Positions 1 through 5,537 of a DNA stretch of 16,897 bases are shown piece by piece. This stretch comes from CAIJKW01 sp964443365 (GTDB taxonomy: Bacteria > Patescibacteriota > Minisyncoccia > Phycocordibacterales > CAIZLB01), in assembly GCA_964443365.1 (NCBI GenBank), contig CAYUCM010000014.1, forward strand, positions 1 to 16,897, in the 5' to 3' direction. The notes under the pieces were generated by a model. It did no database searches, had not been told where the DNA came from, and saw nothing but the letters and a program-made list of their open reading frames with translations. Every line of letters begins with the position of its first letter. Position 1 is the first letter of the stretch. The position numbers and the translations under genes are program-made.

Positions 1-2
1 TT

Positions 3-740
3 TTATTGTAAACTACTCCAAACCATATCAAAAATCTGACGAATTGCTTTTGCTAGATCTGCGTTTTCAATCACAACCCCGTTTATATTTTTAAGATCCA
101 TAATTCTTACAAAATCTAATGACACGTCTATTGAAACCGTAGATGAATATTTTTCAGGATTAACGAATTTTAAATTACGATAATTATTTTGATTTTTCTG
201 CACGCGCCCTTTCATATACTGATGATCTGGAGTTATACCTCTTATTGTTACATTATTTTTAAATAAATCTTTTTCCCATTTTGTAAACATATCTCCATAT
301 TCTTTAAAATTATTTGATGGTTTAGCAAAAAAACCTACCATTTCTTGATTTTTCATTTCGTCAAACTTGTAGTAACACAATTCTTCCAAACCTTTTAATC
401 CTTCAAAATAAAATACATTAATATTATTTGCGCTTTCTTTAAAAATACTTTTAAGTAGTGGTAGGGTATTTAAAACGCTATTGAATTTTTGCTCTACGAT
501 ATTTATAAATTCATCAGGTGATTTTGCTGTATATGTTGTGCCTCTTTTTGATGGAGTTTTTAATATAAAACCTTTTTGTCTAAGCGTTTCAAGGACAACA
601 TAAACTGTGGGTTTTTTTAAGGAAGAAGCCTTAGCGATTTTATAGGCGGTAGCAGACTTCATCTTTAAAAGTGTTAAGTAGATTTCTGCCTCTTTTTGAT
701 TAAGCCCAGCGTCCACAAGTGTTTTTAATATTTCATTCAT
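3..740 (-). CDS. TrmB-like HTH transcriptional regulator (module 1)
   Basis: Probable DNA-binding regulator of the divergent receptor gene at 908. With the ATG at 740 the protein has 245 residues. Residues about 1-75 form a winged helix-turn-helix of the TrmB type (DAGLNQKEAEIYLTLL, then KKPTVYVVLETLRQKG as recognition region). The rest resembles the TrmB effector-binding part and ends in a typical segment (GVVIENADLAKAIRQIFD). The frame stays open to a TTG at 791, but I place the start at 740: a promoter (-35 at 770-775, -10 at 748-753) and two palindromes lie within the extra 17 codons, and the -10 box is 7 nt from this ATG, so the mRNA would be leaderless. TrmB proteins usually sense sugars; the neighbouring receptor suggests an amino acid or similar ligand here, which is inference. 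Confidence 0.82.
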   Translation of the reverse strand: MNEILKTLVDAGLNQKEAEIYLTLLKMKSATAYKIAKASSLKKPTVYVVLETLRQKGFILKTPSKRGTTYTAKSPDEFINIVEQKFNSVLNTLPLLKSIFKESANNINVFYFEGLKGLEELCYYKFDEMKNQEMVGFFAKPSNNFKEYGDMFTKWEKDLFKNNVTIRGITPDHQYMKGRVQKNQNNYRNLKFVNPEKYSSTVSIDVSLDFVRIMDLKNINGVVIENADLAKAIRQIFDMVWSSLQ

Positions 741-747
741 ACACAAC

Positions 748-775
748 ATTTTATCACTATTTGTCAAATAGTCAA
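748..775 (-). promoter_or_regulatory. Leaderless promoter of the module 1 TrmB gene
   Basis: On the minus strand TTGACT (plus 770-775) and TAAAAT (plus 748-753) are 16 bp apart. Only 7 nt separate the -10 box from the ATG at 740, so transcription should start at or next to the start codon. Confidence 0.65.
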
Positions 776-787
776 TATTTTTGACTA
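756..787. promoter_or_regulatory. Two overlapping operator-like palindromes
   Basis: Two perfect inverted repeats overlap the promoter of the TrmB gene. Positions 756-772 read ACTATTTG-T-CAAATAGT (8-1-8) and fill the -35/-10 spacer. Positions 769-787 read TAGTCAA-TATTT-TTGACTA (7-5-7) and contain the -35 box. The inner 15-mer GTCAATATTTTTGAC recurs with two changes at 2871-2885 before the second TrmB gene. Binding there would block the promoter, so autoregulation is likely. Confidence 0.6.
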
Positions 788-825
788 CCAATGTTATTTT
801 AGCTAAATACCTTTATAAATAAGGC

Positions 826-882
826 TATAATACTGTTATTATATTCATTTGGTTTGACTGCATTTGTTTACAATATTAATAT
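826..882 (+). promoter_or_regulatory. Putative promoter and operator of receptor 1
   Basis: TTGACT at 854-859 and TAATAT at 877-882 are 17 bp apart and would give a leader of about 18 nt before the ATG at 908. Just upstream, 826-843 is a perfect inverted repeat TATAATA-CTGT-TATTATA (7-4-7). The -35 lies in TTTGGTTTGAC (848-858), an 11-mer repeated at 7861-7871. The -10 choice is uncertain in such AT-rich sequence. Confidence 0.45.
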
Positions 883-907
883 AGTGTTATAAAAATAAAT
901 TACAAAA

Positions 908-1993
908 ATGCAAAAATATAAAAAAATAATAATAGGTTTGGTCGTTGTGGTGTTGATTATTTTAGGTGTATCATTCAGTAAATCAAGTAATACACCAGAG
1001 GGGACGGTCAAGATCGGTGTTGTATCCAGTTTGACTGGTCCTTGGCCAGAAGTCGGTGAAGCCTTTAAAAATGGAACAGTTCTTGCTATTGAAGATTATA
1101 AGTTAAAAAATAACAATAAGTTTCAAATAATAGTTGAAGATGATGGTGTAGATTTAAAAAAAGGTTTGACTGCCTATAAAAAACTTACCGAACTTGATAA
1201 AGTTGATGCCATGATTAACTTATCATCTCCTACGTTGGAGCCAATGATTCCTTTGTTGAAGAATACTGATATGCCGTTCGTACAAATTTTTGAACAACCA
1301 AAAACTCCAAGTGATAATAGAATTGTACAAATATCTCCCTACACCGTTGATAGTGCTTCAGAATTAGCTCGTATGCTAGAATCAAAGTTTTCATCCAAAG
1401 ACATTACTTTTGTATACACCCAAGATCCTACAGTATCTATTTATCTCGATAATTTTGAAAAAGGTTTAGTTGATAAAAATATAAACAAGCAAGCTGTTAT
1501 TAAAAACAGCAGAGATATGAAATCAACAGCAATTAGTGTTGCATCTTCAAAGCCTAAGGTGATAGTTATTGCTTTGTTTGAAGAAAGTATACCTTTGTTT
1601 ATAAAAGAGTATGAAAAAATTAAAAATTCAGATACAAAATATGCTTTTATGTTTGTCAGCTCATCGCTTAGTCAACATAAAAAGATATTAGGCGATACAA
1701 ATAAATTAAATGGCACCATTGTTCCTGTGTTTAAAGAGTATTCTAGTCAGGTGTTTAGAGATAAATACAAGAAGAGATTTGGGATTGATCCTGTGATAGG
1801 CGCAGAGTATGGATATGATTCTATATCACTGCTCGTAGAAACCTATAATAAGGATCCTAAGACTTGGCAGAAAAATATTCTAAGTAAATCATTCACTGGT
1901 GAAAGTGGTTTTATACAATTTAATGATCTGGGACTGAGAAAGCCAGAATTTAAATTTAAGGAAATTGTTAATGGGGAATTGCCGGTTTATTAA
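908..1993 (+). CDS. LivJ/LivK-like solute-binding receptor 1
   Basis: Extracytoplasmic receptor of a branched-chain-amino-acid type ABC transporter (type I periplasmic binding protein fold, Peripla_BP_6 family), 361 residues, a normal length for the family. Residues 6-23 are a hydrophobic N-terminal helix without a lipobox cysteine, so the protein is probably held by this helix or cleaved by signal peptidase I. The mature part opens with the family-typical strand VKIGVVSSLTGPWPEVGEAF and ends with GESGFIQFNDLGLRKPEF, very like receptors 2 and 4. It contains no cysteine. It is divergent from a TrmB-like gene that probably controls it, and probably delivers substrate to LivG/LivF/LivH encoded at 9687-12648. 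The ligand cannot be read from the sequence. Confidence 0.88.
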   Translation: MQKYKKIIIGLVVVVLIILGVSFSKSSNTPEGTVKIGVVSSLTGPWPEVGEAFKNGTVLAIEDYKLKNNNKFQIIVEDDGVDLKKGLTAYKKLTELDKVDAMINLSSPTLEPMIPLLKNTDMPFVQIFEQPKTPSDNRIVQISPYTVDSASELARMLESKFSSKDITFVYTQDPTVSIYLDNFEKGLVDKNINKQAVIKNSRDMKSTAISVASSKPKVIVIALFEESIPLFIKEYEKIKNSDTKYAFMFVSSSLSQHKKILGDTNKLNGTIVPVFKEYSSQVFRDKYKKRFGIDPVIGAEYGYDSISLLVETYNKDPKTWQKNILSKSFTGESGFIQFNDLGLRKPEFKFKEIVNGELPVY

Positions 1994-2024
1994 AAAGATT
2001 TAAGTATACGTCTCTTGAATTATT

Positions 2025-2055
2025 AAAAAACAGCATCAACCCGACGCTGTTTTTT
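2025..2055. terminator. Bidirectional intrinsic terminator
   Basis: AAAAAACAGC (2025-2034) pairs with GCTGTTTTTT (2046-2055) around an 11-nt loop. T runs follow on either strand. It lies between the convergent receptor 1 and TrmB genes and overlaps the stop codon of the latter. Confidence 0.85.
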
Positions 2056-2839
2056 ACTTAGGCTTATTAAGCCTCTCTCTCATATAACTATTCATATCAA
2101 AATTAGGTGAATAGTCCTTAATAAATTCAAAGATAGAAACAAAAGCCTTAACGAGATTAACATCTGACACCTCCAAAATAGCGGGTCTATCTAACATAAA
2201 AAAATATACCTTGTTGTTATAAATAAAAATCTGTCTATTGTGATTTAGGTATTTCTTGTCTATGGTGTGTACCTCGGTAGATCTTCCTATATAAGATTCT
2301 GTCCAGTCTTCACCGAAGTGTGTCATTTGAGTATCAAAAACAAATTTAGTACAAATTGCCTCAACAATAATTTTTGAAGCTTTAATTTTTTCATTAAATT
2401 CAATTACTTTGTCTTTTCCAACGGCTGTATCGTAATCGTTTAAAATATTATCTCCACTCAATATTTGAAGACGAGTTTTTGAAGGCGTACTTATTCTATC
2501 TAAAACTTTAAATATATCTTTTTTATCTGTATATATCTGAACACCCGGAGCAGGGGAGTTCTCATGTGATTTTGAATTGATAACTTTTCCCGCGTTTTCA
2601 CCAGTCAAATCATCTACCTCAATACCTGTATTTAAAAACCATTTTCTTTTCTTTTCAATTCTTGTGCTGTGTATTAGGTTTCTTATCTCCAGTTTTTCTA
2701 AGGTTATATAGACAGTAGGGCGGGGGATCTTTGTTACGGCAGATAATTCAAGTGGGGTACTGTGCTTTTTTAGGTGTGCAAGTAAAAGCTTTTCATTGGG
2801 TGAAAATAGATATGGGTTTTTATTTACTTTTCTTGACAT
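2054..2839 (-). CDS. TrmB-like HTH transcriptional regulator (module 2)
   Basis: Probable regulator of the divergent receptor 2 gene and of itself; 261 residues. The N-terminal winged HTH covers about residues 12-70 (SPNEKLLLAHLKKHSTPLEL, then IPRPTVYITLEKLEIRNLIH). The C-terminal half is a TrmB-like effector domain (IFIYNNKVYFFMLDRPAILE, then LVKAFVSIFEFIK). The ATG at 2839 follows a consensus promoter (TTGACA-N17-TATAAT) whose -10 box is 8 nt away, so the start is well supported and the mRNA is leaderless. An operator-like palindrome covers the -35 box. The ligand is unknown. Confidence 0.82.
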   Translation of the reverse strand: MSRKVNKNPYLFSPNEKLLLAHLKKHSTPLELSAVTKIPRPTVYITLEKLEIRNLIHSTRIEKKRKWFLNTGIEVDDLTGENAGKVINSKSHENSPAPGVQIYTDKKDIFKVLDRISTPSKTRLQILSGDNILNDYDTAVGKDKVIEFNEKIKASKIIVEAICTKFVFDTQMTHFGEDWTESYIGRSTEVHTIDKKYLNHNRQIFIYNNKVYFFMLDRPAILEVSDVNLVKAFVSIFEFIKDYSPNFDMNSYMRERLNKPK

Positions 2840-2847
2840 GATGATTA

Positions 2848-2876
2848 ATTATATGATTTTGTTAATAAAATGTCAA
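2848..2876 (-). promoter_or_regulatory. Consensus sigma-70 promoter, leaderless
   Basis: On the minus strand TTGACA (plus 2871-2876), a 17-bp spacer and TATAAT (plus 2848-2853) match the consensus exactly. The -10 box ends 8 nt before the ATG at 2839, which leaves no room for a ribosome binding site. Confidence 0.85.
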
Positions 2877-2890
2877 TATTCCTGACATTT
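2868..2890. promoter_or_regulatory. Operator-like palindrome between TrmB 2 and receptor 2
   Basis: AAATGTCA-ATATTCC-TGACATTT is a perfect 8-7-8 inverted repeat. Its left arm contains the -35 box of the TrmB gene. The core GTCAATATTCCTGAC differs in two spacer bases from GTCAATATTTTTGAC (771-785), in the same position relative to the first TrmB promoter. Confidence 0.65.
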
Positions 2891-2979
2891 ATTATTTTAT
2901 ACATATGGCTTTAAATAAATACAGTAAGCGCTTCTATTTGCCAAATCATAAATTAAATGTCTTTAATTTTGATAGGGGT

Positions 2980-2985
2980 TATAAT
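2980..2985 (+). promoter_or_regulatory. Possible -10 box of receptor 2
   Basis: TATAAT lies 30 nt before the chosen ATG at 3016. I see no convincing -35 box at the right distance, so this would be an activator-dependent or weak promoter, or a chance match. Confidence 0.35.
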
Positions 2986-3015
2986 GATTACATTAATTAT
3001 TTAATAAATTTATTT

Positions 3016-4089
3016 ATGAAGAAGAAAATTATTTCATTGGCGATAGTATTGATAGTAATCCTTGGGCTGGTCTTTGCTTTTGGAGGGGGACAAAAAGATG
3101 ATCAAGTTTTAAAGATTGGTCTTATTGGACCTTTTTCTGGTAACTATGCATCCGTTGGCGAGACCTTTAGAAACGGTGCCTTGCTTGCTGTTGAAGAGAT
3201 AAAAGCAAAAAATCCTGATAAAAAAGTTGAGCTTATTGTAGAAGATGGTGCGTTTGATTCTGGTAAATCTCTTTCTGCTTATAAAAAGTTAAAGAGTATA
3301 GATGGTATAAACGCATTGATTGCAGTTGATACTGTGACTATCGATTCAATTTACAATGATGCAATTGCAGATGGTATGCCTGTTATAAATGGTGGAGAAC
3401 AATCAGCTGATCCAAAAAATGATAATATCTTGCAAATTTATCCCGGCGATTATGCAAGTGAGGTTGCTCTTGGAAAAGAAATTAAGAATGATGGAAAACA
3501 AAAAGTTGTTCTGGTTACAGGAAATCACGCTGTGTTTGTTAGATTTTCAAGGGGTCTTAAGGAGGGTTACTCTGGAAATGTGAATGAATTTGTTGTAAAT
3601 TTTGGCGAACAAGACATAAGAACCTTTGCTTTAAAGATTAAGGCCTTAAATCCTGACGCTGTAGCTTTTGTAATCACTCCTGACTTGATGGCAAGGTTTG
3701 TGAAAACATTTAATGAACTTGGTATGAAAAATGTTTCTTATTATTTTGATGCTGATTTGCAACACGGTTTCAGTTCAGCGATTAAAATTATTGATCCTCA
3801 GATGTTGAATGGTCACAAAGCTTTAATAACTGGAAATTATAATGCTCCAGATTTTGTTGAGGCTTACCACAAAAGATTTGGTAATTCTGAAATATTAACT
3901 GGTAATGTTGGATATGATGCTGTGACTCTTCTCGTAAATAATTATAATACTGATAATTCTAAATGGGTTTCAGATATAATAAATTCTAATTTGAATGGAG
4001 TTAGTGGTAAAATAAAATTTGATTCCGTTGGAGTTAGAGAACCTCAATTTAAGATTGGAGTGATTGAGAACGGAATGTTGCCTAAGTAA
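3016..4089 (+). CDS. LivJ/LivK-like solute-binding receptor 2
   Basis: Type I solute-binding protein of the branched-chain amino acid family, 357 residues from the ATG at 3016. Residues 5-22 are a hydrophobic anchor or signal segment with no lipobox cysteine, followed by VLKIGLIGPFSGNYASVGET. The C-terminal part GVSGKIKFDSVGVREPQFKI matches receptors 1 and 4. The frame is open upstream to an ATG at 2905, but the extra 37 residues would bury the signal helix internally and make it longer than its paralogues (361, 357, 368 residues), so I reject that start. It has no cysteine. It is divergent from the second TrmB gene and followed by a hairpin terminator. Probably a receptor for the liv transporter encoded further right; the substrate is unknown. 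Confidence 0.87.
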   Translation: MKKKIISLAIVLIVILGLVFAFGGGQKDDQVLKIGLIGPFSGNYASVGETFRNGALLAVEEIKAKNPDKKVELIVEDGAFDSGKSLSAYKKLKSIDGINALIAVDTVTIDSIYNDAIADGMPVINGGEQSADPKNDNILQIYPGDYASEVALGKEIKNDGKQKVVLVTGNHAVFVRFSRGLKEGYSGNVNEFVVNFGEQDIRTFALKIKALNPDAVAFVITPDLMARFVKTFNELGMKNVSYYFDADLQHGFSSAIKIIDPQMLNGHKALITGNYNAPDFVEAYHKRFGNSEILTGNVGYDAVTLLVNNYNTDNSKWVSDIINSNLNGVSGKIKFDSVGVREPQFKIGVIENGMLPK

Positions 4090-4092
4090 CAC

Positions 4093-4155
4093 ACTTAATA
4101 TCTGGTATTAAGTAGGGTCAAAAATAACCATTGTTTAATACGGTGGTTATTTTTG
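4093..4155 (+). terminator. Two hairpins ending receptor 2
   Basis: ACTTAATA (4093-4100) pairs with TATTAAGT (4106-4113). Next, CAAAAATAACCA (4119-4130) pairs with TGGTTATTTTTG (4144-4155) around a 13-nt loop. The second stem ends in a T-rich arm and is the likely terminator. Confidence 0.6.
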
Positions 4156-4182
4156 TTTATATAAATCCCCACGATGCCTAAC

Positions 4183-4200
4183 CGCATCGAATTCGATGCG
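4183..4200. repeat. Palindrome 1 (18 bp, perfect)
   Basis: CGCATCGAATTCGATGCG, no loop, centre GAATTC. With the flanking bases the plus strand reads NRIEFDAIK, in frame with the next palindrome (LNRVEFDTVRN). Confidence 0.9.
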
Positions 4201-4217
4201 ATTAAAATAAGAAAACT

Positions 4218-4243
4218 TAACCGTGTCGAATTCGACACGGTTA
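4218..4243. repeat. Palindrome 2 (26 bp, perfect)
   Basis: Each half is TAACCGTGTCGAA read to the centre. The core TCGAATTCGA is shared with palindromes 1, 3 and 5, but the outer arms differ in a compensated way. It can be read as NRVEFDTV. Confidence 0.92.
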
Positions 4244-4281
4244 GAAATATGGGGAAAGGTAAAGTAGTTTTGCGTGCCATA

Positions 4282-4313
4282 TTCCAAGGGGGTCGAATTC
4301 GACCCCCTTGGAA
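4282..4313. repeat. Palindrome 3 (32 bp, perfect)
   Basis: Each half is TTCCAAGGGGGTCGAA read to the centre. Same TCGAATTCGA core, with a GC-rich arm unlike the surroundings. One frame reads KGVEFDPLG. Confidence 0.92.
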
Positions 4314-4343
4314 GGGAAACGAGATTTTGTGACCTGTTTAGCG

Positions 4344-4373
4344 TTTAAAGGGGACCAAATGGTCGCCTTTAAA
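4344..4373. repeat. Palindrome 4 (30 bp, imperfect, different core)
   Basis: TTTAAAGGGGACCA pairs with TGGTCGCCTTTAAA around AA, with one G/G mismatch. This one lacks the GAATTC centre. It is preceded at 4331-4340 by GACCTGTTTA, which is also the right arm of palindrome 5. Confidence 0.75.
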
Positions 4374-4395
4374 AGACAGAAGATATCCTGAGTTG

Positions 4396-4427
4396 TTTTA
4401 AACAGGTCGAATTCGACCTGTTTAAAA
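4396..4427. repeat. Palindrome 5 (32 bp, perfect)
   Basis: Each half is TTTTAAACAGGTCGAA read to the centre, again with the TCGAATTCGA core. One frame reads KQVEFDLFK. Confidence 0.92.
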
Positions 4428-4477
4428 TGTTTAATTATTTGCTTGTGGGATGATCTAAAACCATCATTAATAACCTA

Positions 4478-4513
4478 ATTTCTAATGTTACGGAATTCCG
4501 TAACATTAGAAAT
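4478..4513. repeat. Palindrome 6 (36 bp, perfect, longest)
   Basis: Each half is ATTTCTAATGTTACGGAA read to the centre. Compared with palindrome 8 inside the KilA-N gene, base pairs 5 and 14 from the centre are changed on both arms (C-G in place of T-A), so symmetry is kept. One frame reads SNVTEFRNIRN, like FNVMEFHNIKN of the KilA-N protein. Confidence 0.93.
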
Positions 4514-4523
4514 GTTTTTTGTG

Positions 4524-4568
4524 TAATGTTATGGAATCCCATAATATTAAAACAAAGGTTATACAATT
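4524..4568. repeat. Palindrome 7 plus flank: diverged copy of part of the KilA-N gene
   Basis: Positions 4524-4549 form a 26-bp palindrome with two defects. The whole 45 bp match 5194-5238 of the KilA-N gene at 39 of 45 positions, and all six differences are transitions. On the minus strand it reads LYNLCFNIMGFHNI against LHNPCFNVMEFHNI of the gene. It is a gene fragment or a relic of a second copy, starting 9 bp beyond the stop codon of the intact gene. Confidence 0.85.
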
Positions 4569-4576
4569 AATATTCA

Positions 4577-5413
4577 TTATTTAGAATACTGTTTCTCTAG
4601 TTTTTTAACTGTGGCACTATCTATAAGTAACCCCATCTGTTGAATTGCAACTTCATTTAACTTAATTAATCTTTTTCCTTGCCCCAAACCTTCTTTTATG
4701 TATTCTGAATTCAAATTCTCAAGATTAACCAAACAAACTAATTGTATTATATTTGCATAATCTCTAACATTACCTTCCAACTTTGGATTTTTGTCTCGCC
4801 ATTCTTTTGCGGTTATGCCAAATAGAGCTTTGTTTAAAACATCTGCTTCATTTGCATAAACTATTATTGAATCTTTTCCAGATATTTTTTGAGGCAATAT
4901 GAGGTTTTCTTTTATTGAATTGGTGTGTATTTTGTAATTGATTTTAGTTAGAAGTCTTTTAACATTCCAATCAAGATTTAGTCTCTCATTCTCTTCATTT
5001 TTGAGTCTTTGAAATTCTTTAATTAGATACAATTTAAACTCAGGAGAAAGCCAGCTGGCAAACTCAAAAGCAATATCTTTATGGGCAAAGGTGCCACCAT
5101 ATCTACCAGATGATGATCTTATGCCAATAGCATTGGTTTTTTGAATCCAGCGCTTGGAAGATAAAATAAAACCGTTCGTTCCGACTTGATTTTTAATGTT
5201 ATGGAATTCCATAACATTAAAACAGGGGTTATGTAATTGTTCCCACAATCCCATGAATTCTATTGTATATTTAGTAGTTATCCAATTTGTAATAATAATA
5301 CCTGTTAATTCTAGATCTTTAAACTTAGCCATATCCGTCAACGATATATAATCATCACCCTTATTTGATAAATTGATTGTGATTTCTTGGTTTTTTATTT
5401 TAATTTTGGACAT
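4577..5413 (-). CDS. KilA-N domain protein
   Basis: Putative DNA-binding protein of 278 residues. Residues about 10-125 form a KilA-N domain, a fold known from phages, large DNA viruses and bacterial accessory genes: DDYISLTDMAKFKD, NWITTKYTIEFMGLWEQL, then KRWIQKTNAIGIRSSSGRYG and AHKDIAFEFASWLSPEFKLY. The segment from about 180 to 278 is a conserved companion part (ANEADVLNKALFGITAKEW). Residues 65-74 (FNVMEFHNIK) are encoded by a perfect 32-bp palindrome, and a cluster of related palindromes lies just downstream. The gene is divergent from receptor 3, in the place occupied by TrmB genes in the other modules, so it may act as a regulator or may have replaced one. The exact role of this family in bacteria is not established. 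Confidence 0.82.
   Translation of the reverse strand: MSKIKIKNQEITINLSNKGDDYISLTDMAKFKDLELTGIIITNWITTKYTIEFMGLWEQLHNPCFNVMEFHNIKNQVGTNGFILSSKRWIQKTNAIGIRSSSGRYGGTFAHKDIAFEFASWLSPEFKLYLIKEFQRLKNEENERLNLDWNVKRLLTKINYKIHTNSIKENLILPQKISGKDSIIVYANEADVLNKALFGITAKEWRDKNPKLEGNVRDYANIIQLVCLVNLENLNSEYIKEGLGQGKRLIKLNEVAIQQMGLLIDSATVKKLEKQYSK
5191..5222. repeat. Palindrome 8, inside the KilA-N coding sequence
   Basis: A perfect 32-bp loop-less palindrome, each half TTTTAATGTTATGGAA. It encodes residues 65-74 of the KilA-N protein with GAATTC as the Glu69-Phe70 codons. It is the in-gene counterpart of palindromes 6 and 7. Confidence 0.93.
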
Positions 5414-5446
5414 GCTTTAAAAATACCAAAAGCAAGATGATATTTT

Positions 5447-5468
5447 TATAAAGATTTTCTAAAGAATT
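5447..5468 (+). repeat. Copy A of a 22-bp inverted repeat
   Basis: TATAAAGATTTTCTAAAGAATT matches the minus strand at 8836-8857 in 21 of 22 positions. The two copies face each other across receptor 3, receptor 4 and the third TrmB gene. Low sequence complexity weakens the case. Confidence 0.5.
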
Positions 5469-5497
5469 ACTGTTTTTTTGGGACTATTTTGTAGGGT

Positions 5498-5528
5498 TTG
5501 ACTGGATATAGGGGGGGGGCTGTATAAT
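5498..5528 (+). promoter_or_regulatory. Promoter of receptor 3 with a nine-G tract in the spacer
   Basis: TTGACT (5498-5503) and a perfect TATAAT (5523-5528) are 19 bp apart. The spacer holds nine consecutive G (5511-5519). The -10 box ends 9 nt before the ATG at 5538, so the mRNA is leaderless. Loss of one or two G would bring the spacer to 18 or the optimal 17 bp, so the tract could tune expression by slippage. Confidence 0.7.
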
Positions 5529-5537
5529 TAAAACATA

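Larger units (their letters stand above)
4156..4576. repeat. Non-coding region with seven long palindromes
   Basis: This stretch between receptor 2 and the KilA-N gene contains no convincing gene. It holds seven dyad-symmetric elements, listed separately. Six have no loop and are centred on GAATTC or a one-base variant. The four in 4183-4427 that share TCGAATTCGA at the centre have unrelated arms. The last two before the KilA-N gene have arms like the palindrome inside that gene. The unit length, arm sequences and gaps all vary, so this is neither a CRISPR nor a simple tandem repeat. Confidence 0.85.

Noticed and set aside
741..791. Longer TrmB 1 starting with TTG at 791
   Set aside because: The promoter and both operators would lie within the coding sequence, and the -10 box fits the ATG at 740.
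2905..3015. Longer receptor 2 starting at 2905
   Set aside because: It would place 37 non-hydrophobic residues before the signal helix and overlap the upstream regulatory region; paralogue lengths fit the start at 3016.
4095..4280. Open frame of 61 codons on the minus strand after receptor 2
   Set aside because: It runs through the terminator and the first two palindromes, with no promoter and no recognisable protein features.
4183..4549. The palindrome array as a CRISPR or as restriction-modification targets
   Set aside because: Units are not identical, spacing is irregular, and there is no cas, restriction or methylase gene in the window. The symmetry extends far beyond the six-base GAATTC site.
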